A DNA stretch of 44,131 bases from Candidatus Hydrogenedentota bacterium (GTDB taxonomy: Bacteria > Hydrogenedentota > Hydrogenedentia > Hydrogenedentales > CAILVY01). The stretch is from assembly GCA_029565395.1 (NCBI GenBank), contig JAKQOG010000140.1:1-44131 (forward strand). The letters are read 5' to 3'. The notes under the pieces are model-generated. The model saw nothing but the letters and a program-made list of their open reading frames with translations, had not been told where the DNA came from and did no database searches. The translations under genes and the position numbers were made by a program. Below, one piece after another: positions 18,914 through 28,045 of this stretch; positions within the stretch are counted from its first letter, which is position 1; each line of letters starts with the position of its first letter.

Positions 18914-19726
18914 CTATACAAACCGCCGCATATAGTCCAGGCTTTTAGTGGCAATGGCCTCCGGACCGGGTTCGAAATTGAAAACCTCCACCGAAACATA
19001 CCCCTGATAATCAATGCTCCGCAACGCACTAAAAATAGGCTCGAAATCCACCTTTCCCCAACCCGGACCGTTCAGATTTTCATCGTTTGCGTGATAATGC
19101 TTCAAATACTTCCCATATTCCCGTATTAATTCCGGACGTTTTTTGGGCTGGAACGCCATTGCTTTGGTATCCAATAACAATTGGAAATTCGGATGGCCCA
19201 CCGCCTCGATTAACTCCACCGTCTCCTCCACGGTCTGGCAAAAATTCGTTTCAAGATGCGTGAGTTGCTCCATGCAGATCGTCACGCCCCGTTGTTCACA
19301 CGCCGGCATGGCCTGTTCAAACAATTCCCGTGCATACCCGAACGCCTGGTTGTATGTCACATCGCGCCCTACATTCCGTTGCTTGGGCGAACCAAACACA
19401 ATGATCTTCCCCCCCACATCTCCACAGAAATGCACCAGATCAATCAAATACTGCCCCGTGAACTTCCGCACTTCAGGATCAGGATGTGTTAAATGCACTC
19501 CTTGTGGCCCAACGAACACCCAGTGGATCCCCAATATCTCCAGGTCCGCTGCGGCAGCCTCTCGAACAATTTCTTGCCGCGTTGACGCCGGAATATCCGT
19601 CACATAGGGCGCCAATGTAAACGGTGCGATTTCCAAACCATCGTAGCCCGTGTCTTTAACATAGTGAATGGTCCGCGCAATATCCTGCCATTCCTTGAAG
19701 ATTTCATTGCAAATGCCAAACTTCAC
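18914..19726 (-). CDS. Xylose-isomerase-like TIM-barrel sugar epimerase/isomerase
   Basis: This is a 270-residue protein of the AP endonuclease 2 / sugar phosphate isomerase-epimerase fold. The start is GTG at 19726 behind AAGGAGCG. Candidate metal ligands follow the family order: Glu in ICMEQLTH, Asp in LLLDTKAM, His in HYHANDENL and Glu in SVEVFNFEP. The sequence DTKAM followed by HANDEN is typical of D-tagatose 3-epimerase-like members. The substrate is unknown. It lies 14 bp after the response regulator gene, so the two are likely cotranscribed, though no functional link is evident. Two more members of this fold lie at 27074-27943 and 28094-28807. Confidence 0.88.
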   Translation of the reverse strand: MKFGICNEIFKEWQDIARTIHYVKDTGYDGLEIAPFTLAPYVTDIPASTRQEIVREAAAADLEILGIHWVFVGPQGVHLTHPDPEVRKFTGQYLIDLVHFCGDVGGKIIVFGSPKQRNVGRDVTYNQAFGYARELFEQAMPACEQRGVTICMEQLTHLETNFCQTVEETVELIEAVGHPNFQLLLDTKAMAFQPKKRPELIREYGKYLKHYHANDENLNGPGWGKVDFEPIFSALRSIDYQGYVSVEVFNFEPGPEAIATKSLDYMRRFV

Positions 19727-19740
19727 CCGTACGCTCCTTA

Positions 19741-21093
19741 TCAGGGCTGATCCTGCAACTCATCATGCATGTGTTCTTCTGGTTTATATACATAAACACG
19801 GTTGCCGCCGGACCGCTTGGCATCGTACATCATGGCGTCCGCATACCGGATAAACGAACGCACCGAGCTGCCCGGCTTGTATGTCATCAAGCCTATGCTT
19901 ACCGTGAGATGATCAAAACGCTTTGCCTCGAACATGGAACGAATACGTTCCGCGATATTATAGGCCTGAGTCTCATTTGCTTCGGGAAGAATCACCGTGA
20001 ACTCGTCCCCCCCATACCGGAATCCCGTATCGACATGTTCACGGGTGCTTTCCTCCACCACCTGCCCCGCGGTGCGCAACACCTTGTCGCCTTCCAGATG
20101 GCCATGACAATCATTGTAGGTTTTGAATTGATCGATATCAAACAGCAACAACGAAAGCGCATGCCCCTGACGGTTGGCGCGCTCGATTTCCGATTCCAGC
20201 CGATCATAAAAATACCGCTGGTTGTACAGACCGGTAAGGCTATCCTTGATCGACATCTCTTTCAGCTCTCGTTCCAATTGCTTTTGCATCGTGATATCTT
20301 TGCAAATCGCCAGTGTGGACACCACCGCCCCATCCGGACCGCTTACATATGAGATGGACATATTAATCGGAATCAGGGAGCCGTTCTTGTGCTTCAACTC
20401 TGTTTCATAGTTTTGAAGCATTTTCTCCCGCTGCAAGATTCGCCGTATATGCCGGATTTCATCGCCGCCACCGCTGAAAAACTGTTCCGGAAGGATTCCC
20501 ACAAATTCCTCGTTTGAATATCCCAGCATGTCGGTAGCGCCGCGATTCGCATACGTAATCGTCCGGTTCGGGCCAACTGTTATGATGGCGTCCACGCTGC
20601 TATTCAGAAGATTCTCCAGATATTCCTTCGTGGATAGGAGTTCCGCATTCACCCGTTCCAACACCGCCGTGGCTTCCCGAACCCGCGATTCCAACTCTTG
20701 CTGGTATCGCCGATTTTCCATGACCAGCCGGCGGCGGTCCAACGCCCGCTCAACTGATACTGAAATCTCGCTTAAATTGAACGGCTTGAGAAGATAATCA
20801 TCCGCGCCGGCGCGCAGCGCATCAATTGCATTTGTGACCTCAAGATGCGCGGTGACCACAATAACGGCAAGATCCGGATCATTAGCCTTGGCGCGCTGCA
20901 CCACCTCTATGCCGCCGATATCCGGCATGCGCAAATCCGTAATAAGCAGGCCAAATTCCTTGGATCTAAGAAAGTCGAGCGCTTCCACCGCCGAAGTGCA
21001 CAGCGTGCACGGATACCCTTCTTCCTTTAAATATTGTCCCAGAAGCTCAAGAATACTGGTTTCATCATCCAATACCATCACCGGTGGTTTCAC
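19741..21093 (-). CDS. Response regulator diguanylate cyclase (REC-PAS-GGDEF)
   Basis: This is a 450-residue cytosolic protein with a GTG start at 21093 behind GGGAGA. The receiver domain (1-120) has the acidic pair D9/D10, phospho-acceptor D53 in ITDLRMP and K103. A coiled coil (125-160), a PAS domain (about 158-270) and a GGDEF domain (about 280-440) follow. The active motif RYGGDEF (359-365) is intact, so it should make cyclic di-GMP on phosphorylation. The inhibitory I-site normally reads RxxD five residues before GGDEF; here it is E352-H-V-D355, so product inhibition is probably lost. No membrane segment is present. A partner kinase is not encoded beside it; the hybrid kinase at 9724 is a distant possibility. 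Confidence 0.95.
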   Translation of the reverse strand: MKPPVMVLDDETSILELLGQYLKEEGYPCTLCTSAVEALDFLRSKEFGLLITDLRMPDIGGIEVVQRAKANDPDLAVIVVTAHLEVTNAIDALRAGADDYLLKPFNLSEISVSVERALDRRRLVMENRRYQQELESRVREATAVLERVNAELLSTKEYLENLLNSSVDAIITVGPNRTITYANRGATDMLGYSNEEFVGILPEQFFSGGGDEIRHIRRILQREKMLQNYETELKHKNGSLIPINMSISYVSGPDGAVVSTLAICKDITMQKQLERELKEMSIKDSLTGLYNQRYFYDRLESEIERANRQGHALSLLLFDIDQFKTYNDCHGHLEGDKVLRTAGQVVEESTREHVDTGFRYGGDEFTVILPEANETQAYNIAERIRSMFEAKRFDHLTVSIGLMTYKPGSSVRSFIRYADAMMYDAKRSGGNRVYVYKPEEHMHDELQDQP

Positions 21094-21151
21094 AAACCGT
21101 CTCCCTGGGCTGCTCCCTGCAAATAAATCTGGAAGCTATTCCAGCTTCCCA

Positions 21152-21412
21152 TTACAACCACTTGAACACCGCGATCCCGGCAAATAACGACCCAAAGCCA
21201 AACGCAATCTTCAATTTGGTCGGCAGTTTGTCCTTTTCCCACTCCTTTTTGCCCAAGGAGCCTGACACGCCTTCACGGCTGGCGATTTCTTTCTCTTTGG
21301 AAAGATTTTTCCCATCTTTCTTGGCCTGTGCCCAGGCATCATGTGTGGTCAGTACAATGGCAAGGCACACCGCCACCACCAGGATGGCAGATACAATTAT
21401 CATTTTCCTCAT
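21152..21412 (-). CDS. Small membrane or exported hypothetical protein
   Basis: This 86-residue protein starts at an ATG preceded by AAGGAG. A hydrophobic N-terminal segment (residues about 4-22) ends in a possible cleavage site (AWA/Q). A lysine- and glutamate-rich middle (30-62) is followed by a second hydrophobic segment at the C-terminus (about 66-86, GFGSLFAGIAVFKW). The family is not recognised. It lies 58 bp upstream of the GGDEF regulator on the same strand and could share its transcript. The charged middle and two hydrophobic ends would suit a small membrane-tethered protein. Confidence 0.6.
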   Translation of the reverse strand: MRKMIIVSAILVVAVCLAIVLTTHDAWAQAKKDGKNLSKEKEIASREGVSGSLGKKEWEKDKLPTKLKIAFGFGSLFAGIAVFKWL

Positions 21413-21520
21413 ATTAGGCGCTCCTTATCTGCACTTCTTACTTCATTGTACCTGCTCCCACTAAAAAGTGCAATATTACATTTCATTAGGTAAAAACTCG
21501 CCCGCAGTCTCCGCAAGAAT

Positions 21521-21549
21521 TTGACATTGTTGTGTTTAGAAGCTACCAT
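21521..21549 (+). promoter_or_regulatory. Sigma-70 promoter of aspS
   Basis: A perfect -35 hexamer TTGACA (21521-21526) is followed after 17 bp by TACCAT (21544-21549), four of six matches to the -10 consensus. Transcription should begin near 21556, giving a leader of about 57 nt before the aspS ATG. Confidence 0.6.
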
Positions 21550-21612
21550 AACGCCTCTGAAATTCCTGCTTTTTGGGCAAAAAATCATTAAACCAGGGTA
21601 GAAGAGGATCTC

Positions 21613-23397
21613 ATGCATCCGTACAGAACACATACCTGCGGCCAGTTGCGCAAACATGATGCCGGGGCCATCGTCCGTCTTTCTGGCTGGGCAAATCGGA
21701 AACGGGATCACGGCGGAGTGATCTTTATTGATGTCCGTGACCATTACGGCATTACCCAAGTGGTGATTAATCCCGATCAGCCCTTTTTCAGCGATGCGGA
21801 GCGCGTGCGCAATGAAAACGTCGTTACTGTCACCGGGCAGGTGGTGGCGCGCACTCCGGAGACCATAAATCCCAACATGGCCACGGGCGAAATTGAACTG
21901 GTGGCCACGGAATTCCTTGTAGAGTCACAGTGCGAGGTGCTTCCCTTTCCCGTGAACCAGGAACTGGAATGTCCGGAAGAAACCCGGCTCGAATACCGCT
22001 TTATCGATCTGCGGCGGGAACGCCTCCACAACAATATCATGCTTCGGTCTAAAACCACCGCGCTGGTGCGCCAACACCTGATGGAGCGGGGCTTCACCGA
22101 ATTCCATACCCCGATCCTCACCAGTTCTTCGCCAGAAGGCGCCCGGGACTATCTCGTGCCCAGCCGCCTGTATCCCGGCCAGTTTTATGCCCTGCCCCAG
22201 GCCCCGCAACAATTCAAACAGTTGTTGATGATCTCCGGATTCGACAAATATTTCCAGATAGCCGCCTGCTTCCGGGATGAAGATTCCCGCGCGGACCGCA
22301 GCCCCGGCGAGTTTTATCAAATCGATATCGAAATGTCCTATATCATTCAGGACGACCTCTTTGCGGAGCTGGAAATGCTGATGGTCCGGCTCTTTAAAGA
22401 ACTCTCCAAGAAGAAAATCCAGGCGGAGAAATTTCCACGCATTACGTTTCGCGACGCGATGGAAAAATACGGTTCCGACAAACCGGATCTGCGTTTTGGC
22501 CTGGAAATGGTGGATTGCACCGATCTCTTTGCCCAATGCGAACTGAAACTGTTTGCCAGTCAATCCCAGGGCGGAGGGGCGGTCAAAGTCATCCATGCCA
22601 AGGGCGCGGCCTCTCAACCCCGCAAGTTTTTCGATGATGCGGAAGCCTTCGCAAAATCGGAAGGAGCCAAAGGGCTGGCCTGGATCGCACTGCGCGACGG
22701 GGAGATGAAAGGGCCCATTGTTAAATTCCTTAGTGAAGACGAGAAAAAGAACCTGCGTGAGCGCATGGGCGCCCAGGATGGCGATGCCCTGTTTTTCGGC
22801 GCGGGCAAGCGTGCGGAAACCAATGCGCTGATGGGCAAGGTCCGCGGATATCTCGGCAACCAGCTTGGGCGTATTGACAAGGATCTTGTGGCTTTTTGCT
22901 GGATCGTGGATTTTCCCATGTTTGAGTGGAATGAAGAGGAAAAGAAGATCGATTTCTCGCACAACCCGTTCTCAATGCCCCAAGGCGGTTTGCAGGCATT
23001 GGAAACAAAGGATCCGCTGGATATTCTGGCGTATCAATATGACATCGTATGCAACGGCATCGAGTTGTCTTCAGGCGCCATCCGGAATCACCGGCCCGAT
23101 ATTATGCTCAAGGCTTTTGCCATTGCGGGGTATGATGAGAACGTGGTGAAATCGAAATTCCCCGCCTTATGGAAAGCTTTCCATTACGGAGCCCCGCCTC
23201 ACGGTGGCATCGCCCCGGGTCTCGACCGCATCGTCATGCTGCTCGCGGACGAGCCCAACATCCGGGAGGTCATTTCGTTCCCGCTCAATCAGAGGGCGCA
23301 AGATCTGCTGATGGGGGCGCCCAATGAAGTCACACCCAAGCAACTCCGGGAATTGCATCTTGAGATTAAATATCCCCCGAAGGAAGTCAAATCCTGA
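21613..23397 (+). CDS. aspS: Aspartyl-tRNA synthetase (bacterial type)
   Basis: This 594-residue class II synthetase charges tRNA-Asp. The ATG follows AGAGGAT. The N-terminal anticodon-binding OB fold (about 1-110, GAIVRLSGWANRKRDHGG) precedes the catalytic core with PILTSSSPEGARDYLVPSR, QAPQQFKQLLMISGFDKY and motif 2, FRDEDSRADRSPGEFYQID. A bacterial GAD insertion sits at about 300-410, and motif 3 is GAPPHGGIAPGLDRIVML. The SPGEFYQ form of motif 2 is also seen in some proteobacterial and organellar enzymes. Whether it also charges tRNA-Asn depends on the presence of a separate AsnRS or GatCAB, which this window does not show. Confidence 0.97.
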   Translation: MHPYRTHTCGQLRKHDAGAIVRLSGWANRKRDHGGVIFIDVRDHYGITQVVINPDQPFFSDAERVRNENVVTVTGQVVARTPETINPNMATGEIELVATEFLVESQCEVLPFPVNQELECPEETRLEYRFIDLRRERLHNNIMLRSKTTALVRQHLMERGFTEFHTPILTSSSPEGARDYLVPSRLYPGQFYALPQAPQQFKQLLMISGFDKYFQIAACFRDEDSRADRSPGEFYQIDIEMSYIIQDDLFAELEMLMVRLFKELSKKKIQAEKFPRITFRDAMEKYGSDKPDLRFGLEMVDCTDLFAQCELKLFASQSQGGGAVKVIHAKGAASQPRKFFDDAEAFAKSEGAKGLAWIALRDGEMKGPIVKFLSEDEKKNLRERMGAQDGDALFFGAGKRAETNALMGKVRGYLGNQLGRIDKDLVAFCWIVDFPMFEWNEEEKKIDFSHNPFSMPQGGLQALETKDPLDILAYQYDIVCNGIELSSGAIRNHRPDIMLKAFAIAGYDENVVKSKFPALWKAFHYGAPPHGGIAPGLDRIVMLLADEPNIREVISFPLNQRAQDLLMGAPNEVTPKQLRELHLEIKYPPKEVKS

Positions 23398-23447
23398 TTT
23401 TGTTGCTCCTCCACCGGGTGGTTTTTATGGAAATCGGCGGTGATTTG

Positions 23448-24248
23448 TTATGAGGAACGCAACTGTTTCAGCCAGGGATATCCCCAGGCGCAATAGATTA
23501 CGGAAATGAGGGCGCCGAGAAAGAATGGGGCTATCGAGGGGATCACATGGAGTGCCGGAAACAGGTCTAGTTTGCTCATGTGAGGATTGTCGGGATCATA
23601 AAGAACATACAGGTCTCCTTTTTCCGAAGGAGGCATGGTTTCGGGCAGATTCTCCGCGATGGCGTCGGGAGTGGTTTCAGGAGGAGACGGTGCTGGGGGT
23701 GGTGTGGTGTCCAAAGCAGTATCCAGCATTTTGGCTACCGTGGTGTAGTCTTCTTTTTTCAAGGCGTCCTTGAACTCTGTTGGCATGTCGTTTACGGTGG
23801 TATACCCTTTGGCGTGCAGCGATTCCAGAAAGGGCTTGGGAATCTTGTCCAGACTCACGATTCCGTGCGATTCCAGAAGTTCCTGTATCTCGCGCGGCAT
23901 ATCGTCTATGCCTACATATCCCGTGGGGGGCGGCAACTTTGACGCAGATTCGGGTAAAAAATGAAGGGACGTTTTCTGAAACCAGCCCAAAGATGTCTTT
24001 CCCTGATAGGTTTTTCCCTTGACGGTATACCCGTATTTCAATTCGACGGGCGCATTGATCAAGTCGGTGAAACGGACATTCTTAGGATAATTGGAAGCCA
24101 GGAGCGTAGCCGGGGCCAACCGCCAGCCTGCCGTATTATTTGTGCTCCACCATCCGATGCCGGAGATTATGGTTATTCCCAGCAGGAGCAAAGCCACCAT
24201 TTCCGGCATTCCCACACGAATTTTATGTTTTCTTTGTTGAAGCCCCAT
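23448..24248 (-). CDS. DUF3592-like membrane protein with 19-residue tandem repeats
   Basis: This 266-residue protein has two membrane helices, at about 14-34 and 235-257. Between them the outer strands look like DUF3592: VELKYGYTVKGKTYQGK before, and GDLYVLYDPDNPHMSKLDL after. About 110 residues are inserted between these halves. The insert has three head-to-tail 19-residue units (110-128, 129-147, 148-166) and a decayed fourth, then a Pro/Thr-rich linker (180-208). The consensus is roughly Gly-Tyr-x-x-Val-Asp-Asp-Met-Pro, then a short amphipathic helix ending in Leu-x-x-Lys. The start is uncertain: 24248 is preferred because a basic stretch then precedes the first helix, but no clear ribosome site is visible and the frame is open to 24326. 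Function unknown. Confidence 0.7.
   Translation of the reverse strand: MGLQQRKHKIRVGMPEMVALLLLGITIISGIGWWSTNNTAGWRLAPATLLASNYPKNVRFTDLINAPVELKYGYTVKGKTYQGKTSLGWFQKTSLHFLPESASKLPPPTGYVGIDDMPREIQELLESHGIVSLDKIPKPFLESLHAKGYTTVNDMPTEFKDALKKEDYTTVAKMLDTALDTTPPPAPSPPETTPDAIAENLPETMPPSEKGDLYVLYDPDNPHMSKLDLFPALHVIPSIAPFFLGALISVIYCAWGYPWLKQLRSS
23751..23921 (-). repeat. Three tandem 57-bp coding repeats (19 residues each)
   Basis: The units encode GYVGIDDMPREIQELLESH, GIVSLDKIPKPFLESLHAK and GYTTVNDMPTEFKDALKKE, in perfect 19-residue register. The DNA has diverged, so this is an old protein-level repeat rather than a recent slippage. A partial fourth unit starts with DYTTVAKM. Confidence 0.8.
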
Positions 24249-24610
24249 AGCCCATATTCTGCAAATGTTGAAACCTATTCTATCACAATCCTGCACAAGA
24301 TGGGTATACAAATCCCATAGAAGCATTCGCTAAAAAGTCTATTTTCTCATCTGGGCACATGAGCAGGCACCGTTTGGTCATGAAATGTTGATAATTTGCC
24401 CCATGCCCGGTGTGCTTTAAGAAAAAGGGGTATTTCTCACTTGTCCGCCGAACACACGCGCCTCGCGTGACAAAGAAAGATGACAGCAAGTGGCCGCGGT
24501 GAAGCTCAGCACCTCGTGGAACGAAGCCGTGTCTTTTGCCTCCTGTTACAGCTATAACCTCTCCTCCTACTGTCAAAATTAATCTGAGTCAATCTGTGCA
24601 ATCTGTGGAT
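24249..24610. other. Gene-free stretch with a short AATCTG repeat; possible dispersed repeat
   Basis: No convincing gene is seen in this 362-bp gap. Its right end holds three direct units at 24581-24608: AATCTGAGTC, AATCTGTGC and AATCTGTGG. The minus strand has a 97-codon open frame (24283-24576) without recognisable homology. The look of the segment, a repeat edge plus unusual filler, suggests a copy of a dispersed non-coding repeat. Only a genome-wide search can show that. Confidence 0.35.
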
Positions 24611-26305
24611 CTATTCCCGATCTTTGACCAGCGCGGCGAGAATCCGCTGTTCCCGATACAGCAGCAGGTCCCCGGCGTGGACCAGTGCCATGGCGTAGGC
24701 AAGCGCCGTGAGGGCCAACAGTCCGATAGAAACGGCAAGCCCGATGGGGAGTCCGCGGTAGTCCCAGACGCTTGCAACGAAATCGTCGAGCATAAGGCAG
24801 AACATCGCCGGGAGCATGAGGAGTCCAACAAATGCGGCGGAGCACAGCCCCATGAGCAGGAGAATGGGCCGGTTTCCCTGAGCGCGCATGGTATCGCGGC
24901 CCAGCCGGTATGGGAAATAGAGCGAGATGAAATTGCCGATCAGACAGTAAATCAGGAAAAACTCCAAGACCTGCACGATGGAGATATGGATAACGCGCGG
25001 CGGTGTATGCAGGATCCATCCGCCGCCCAGCACGAAGAAAAGTCCCATCCCCGCGACGAAGGGGAATAAGGCCATATTTTTGGCGAGGATGTATTTATGG
25101 CGCGGCGTAGGGAGGAGGAGCAATCCCCGGAATCCCGCGTGATCAATGCCGAAGAAGTTGAAGAATATCATGGAAAAATTGAAGAAAGGCCACACCAGCA
25201 ACGCAGCCGGAAGCCAGGTGGTATCGCCACCTGCTTGATCCTTCATCACACCGGTTTTCAGCGTGATTAAAATGATGATGGCCATGATGGGCGGCATGAT
25301 GAGCAGCATGCGGATATTGGGGTGCCGTGCGTAGTTTAAGTATGCGGCCCACGTCATGGCGGCCGTGTCTTCATCCAGAAATGGCATCCATCGCGCGGTA
25401 AGCGGTTTCGATGCCGGTTGTTGTTTTACGATCTTCCTTACCCGGCGCACATTGGTCTCGCCCCGGTAATGACGCACAGTGGACCGGTAGCCGAGGCCTA
25501 GCCCCAGCATCGCGAGGCCTCCCATGCCGATGAAACACAATCCTGCCGCCTGAGGATTATCATTCTGCAGGCTCCATACGCCATAGGGCATCCATCCCAT
25601 TGGCACGGCGATGTTGCCGTAATGCAGCCAGCGCTCGGCCTGGTCCATCGTGATCCGCTTCATCGCATCGCTGGCTTCCTTGTTATTCCGCAGGGAATGC
25701 ACGATTAGGTTGGGCGCCTGTGGGAGAATGGCGAAACACAATGGCAGAATCATGAGAATAAGCCGCCGCCGCCGTTTGTTTTCCATCAGGATCGACATGA
25801 TGCCCCGCGCATAATACGCCCACGCGGTCAGCATGAGAAAAAATACCAGCGCCAGCGGCACGCCCCACAAGATGTACACCCCCTGAACCGCGCTCACCCC
25901 CAACAGCAATCCGAGCAATCCCGGAATGAACAATGCAAGCGCGGGACTCAGCAGCGATGTGAGAAAATTCAGGAAGAAAATCAGCCGCAGGGAAATCGGG
26001 AAGAACATCATCTTTTTGAAATCAATGACATCCGCGCGCTGGATTTCAATCAGCAGGCTCCAAAACCAAATGAACAAAAACACTGTCACGACGCCATCCA
26101 GCACCACCAGGGCAATAAGCGGCTCTTGGGGCCCTAGCCATACACGCCCTGCATAATATCCCCCCAATGCACTGGCGACGGCCGCAATCACGCCGAGGAT
26201 CATTAAAATGGTCATGACAATCGTGGAGACAATTTTCCCCGTGGACCACGTGTGCCGGAGCACTGTAACTTTGAGCAGGAGAATCGCCCAGCATTGGCCC
26301 AGCAT
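24611..26305 (-). CDS. ABC-2 type transporter permease
   Basis: This is a 564-residue polytopic inner-membrane protein with about 12 hydrophobic helices spread along its length. The start at 26305 is chosen because its ATG overlaps the ATPase stop as TGATG, with a G-rich ribosome site just upstream; an earlier ATG at 26326 is possible. A large cytoplasmic loop near residues 280-310 is basic, and MPFLDEDTAAMTWAAYL follows it. The pairing with the ATPase indicates an exporter; the cargo is unknown. Family assignment rests on the helix pattern and the ATPase partner rather than on a sequence motif. Confidence 0.8.
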   Translation of the reverse strand: MLGQCWAILLLKVTVLRHTWSTGKIVSTIVMTILMILGVIAAVASALGGYYAGRVWLGPQEPLIALVVLDGVVTVFLFIWFWSLLIEIQRADVIDFKKMMFFPISLRLIFFLNFLTSLLSPALALFIPGLLGLLLGVSAVQGVYILWGVPLALVFFLMLTAWAYYARGIMSILMENKRRRRLILMILPLCFAILPQAPNLIVHSLRNNKEASDAMKRITMDQAERWLHYGNIAVPMGWMPYGVWSLQNDNPQAAGLCFIGMGGLAMLGLGLGYRSTVRHYRGETNVRRVRKIVKQQPASKPLTARWMPFLDEDTAAMTWAAYLNYARHPNIRMLLIMPPIMAIIILITLKTGVMKDQAGGDTTWLPAALLVWPFFNFSMIFFNFFGIDHAGFRGLLLLPTPRHKYILAKNMALFPFVAGMGLFFVLGGGWILHTPPRVIHISIVQVLEFFLIYCLIGNFISLYFPYRLGRDTMRAQGNRPILLLMGLCSAAFVGLLMLPAMFCLMLDDFVASVWDYRGLPIGLAVSIGLLALTALAYAMALVHAGDLLLYREQRILAALVKDRE

Positions 26306-27066
26306 CAGATGCGCCCCCCCAACCATGACAAACCCACGGCGGCTTCTTGCGGCTGACCCACCGCCGACACGAACAAATCCTCCAGTGATCCGCCCGACGC
26401 CAGTTCATTCAGCCGGCCCTGTTTCACCAGCCGCCCCTTGTGGATGATGCCGACATGCGAACACAGCCGTTCCACGATTTCCAGGATATGCGACGTGAGG
26501 AAGATTGTCGCGCCGCGTTCCACCAACCGCTCCAAGACTGCCCGGATGGTGCGCGAAGCCAGCGCATCAATCCCCTCGAACGGCTCATCCAGAAAAAGCA
26601 GTTCCGGATCATGGATCAGCGAGGCCGCCAGCGACAGTTTTTTCTTCATGCCGTGCGAAAATTCCAGCGTGAGCGTTTTGCCGGTGTTCGACAGGTCCAG
26701 CAGATCCAGCAACTCCTCGCTGCGCCGCCATGCCACGTGCCGCGGCAAACGGTACATCCGCCCGACGAACGTGAGATACTCCCGAGCGGTGAGATTCTCG
26801 AACAGGCACAGTTCCTCCGGCACTACTCCGATCCGCCGCTTGATTTGCAGCGGGTTCCGCGTCAGGTCAAGGCCCAAAATACGCGCCCGCCCGCTCGTGG
26901 GGGCAGTGATTCCCGTAAGAATTTTAATGGTCGTGGATTTTCCCGCTCCGTTGGGACCGAGAAACCCGTAGAAGCTCCCGCGCTCCACGCGGAGATCAAT
27001 TCCGTCCACCGCGCGTACGGCCTCATAGACCTTGCTCAATCCAGAGGTTTCAATGCAAAACTCCAT
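26305..27066 (-). CDS. ABC transporter ATP-binding protein (ABC-2 exporter type)
   Basis: This 253-residue ATPase starts at an ATG (27066) with GGGGTG upstream; the frame is open to 27162 without homology. Walker A is GPNGAGKST, the Q-loop region is VVPEELCLFENLTAREYL, the signature is the degenerate EFSHGMKKKLSLAASL, Walker B is ELLFLDEP and the switch His is in LTSHILEIVER. The DrrA/CcmA-like organisation and the membrane partner translated from the overlapping TGATG indicate an export complex of two ATPases and two permeases. It begins 7 bp after the stop of a TIM-barrel epimerase, so all three genes form one operon. Confidence 0.93.
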   Translation of the reverse strand: MEFCIETSGLSKVYEAVRAVDGIDLRVERGSFYGFLGPNGAGKSTTIKILTGITAPTSGRARILGLDLTRNPLQIKRRIGVVPEELCLFENLTAREYLTFVGRMYRLPRHVAWRRSEELLDLLDLSNTGKTLTLEFSHGMKKKLSLAASLIHDPELLFLDEPFEGIDALASRTIRAVLERLVERGATIFLTSHILEIVERLCSHVGIIHKGRLVKQGRLNELASGGSLEDLFVSAVGQPQEAAVGLSWLGGRI

Positions 27067-27073
27067 ATACAAT

Positions 27074-27943
27074 TCACCCCAGTGCCTGCATGGCGTCGCG
27101 CGCCCATGCAAGACATACCTTGCTAGCCCCCTCACGGCCTTCGCCGGTGAGATACTTTCCATATCGTGTCATCATTCCGGCCGGAAAATCATCGGGATCC
27201 ACATGCGTCTCCAACGATACATACCCCTCATACCCATCCTCCTTCAACGCACGCAATTGCTCCCTCCACTGGCAAATGCCCTCCCCTAAAAATACATTCG
27301 GCACGCTGCCATCCGGCGCCGGCGACGCATCCTTCATATGCACATGCACCAAATCCGGTTTTACCAAGCCATACGCATCCGGCACGATGGGCACCCTTGT
27401 ACCTTCCGGATCCTGCACATGATTCGCGGGATCCCACAGCGATTTCATCCGGTCACAGTTCATCTGATCCAGGAAATAGCGGAGATGTGCTGCGGTTCCC
27501 ACATAACACGCCGCTTCGTTTTCCACCCCCAGCACGATCTCATTTGCTTCAAGAATTGCAGGTACTTCTTCAAAAACTCGAAAGATGGCGTCCCAGGGCT
27601 TTTCCAAACGCCCATGCCCCCAGAATACGAATCCACGCACCAGCGAACAATCCAATGCATGTGCAATATCTGCGCACCGCCTCAAGATATCCAAGTGTGT
27701 GTTCCAGGCTTCCGCATCCTCCAATTCACATTTGCCGAAGGGGGAAGCGATGCTGCATACAGTCATGCCATGATCCTGGATAATGCGATACACTTCATCT
27801 ACCTCATCATCGCTCAGATCGGAGACATTGGTGTCCCACACACCGCGAATTTCCGCACCCCCCGCATCAAAATCCGCGCATATCCCGCATGCATGCGCTA
27901 GATCCTGAGAGATCTCATCGGTAAACGCCGCTAGTTTGAACAT
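27074..27943 (-). CDS. Xylose-isomerase-like TIM-barrel sugar epimerase/isomerase
   Basis: This is a 289-residue soluble enzyme of the AP endonuclease 2 fold. The start at 27943 (MFKLAAFTDEIS) is preferred because GGAGGAA lies about ten bases upstream; an ATG at 27961 overlaps that site. Metal-ligand candidates in family order are Glu in LGVENEAACY, Asp in SLWDPANHV, His in VHVHMKDA and Glu in VSLETHVDP. The start FTDEISQD is typical of members found with Gfo/Idh oxidoreductases and inosose-type metabolism. The substrate is unknown. It is the first gene of an operon with the ABC exporter, separated by 7 bp. Confidence 0.88.
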   Translation of the reverse strand: MFKLAAFTDEISQDLAHACGICADFDAGGAEIRGVWDTNVSDLSDDEVDEVYRIIQDHGMTVCSIASPFGKCELEDAEAWNTHLDILRRCADIAHALDCSLVRGFVFWGHGRLEKPWDAIFRVFEEVPAILEANEIVLGVENEAACYVGTAAHLRYFLDQMNCDRMKSLWDPANHVQDPEGTRVPIVPDAYGLVKPDLVHVHMKDASPAPDGSVPNVFLGEGICQWREQLRALKEDGYEGYVSLETHVDPDDFPAGMMTRYGKYLTGEGREGASKVCLAWARDAMQALG

Positions 27944-28045
27944 TTCAGGCTCTTCCTCCATTCGTATACAGCATCATATCAGAAGCGGCGCCGCCGCCTC
28001 ACTTGTTCCTGCCCGCGGCTCTGTACGCAGGCTGAAGCAGTACGT

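Noticed and set aside
21925..22962. 345-codon minus-strand frame
   Set aside because: Antisense shadow of aspS.
23412..23427. CCAC-CGG-GTGG hairpin plus T5 after aspS as a terminator
   Set aside because: The stem is only four base pairs; too weak to call.
24283..24576. 97-codon minus-strand frame in the gene-free gap
   Set aside because: No recognised domain and atypical residue mix; kept only as part of the possible dispersed repeat.
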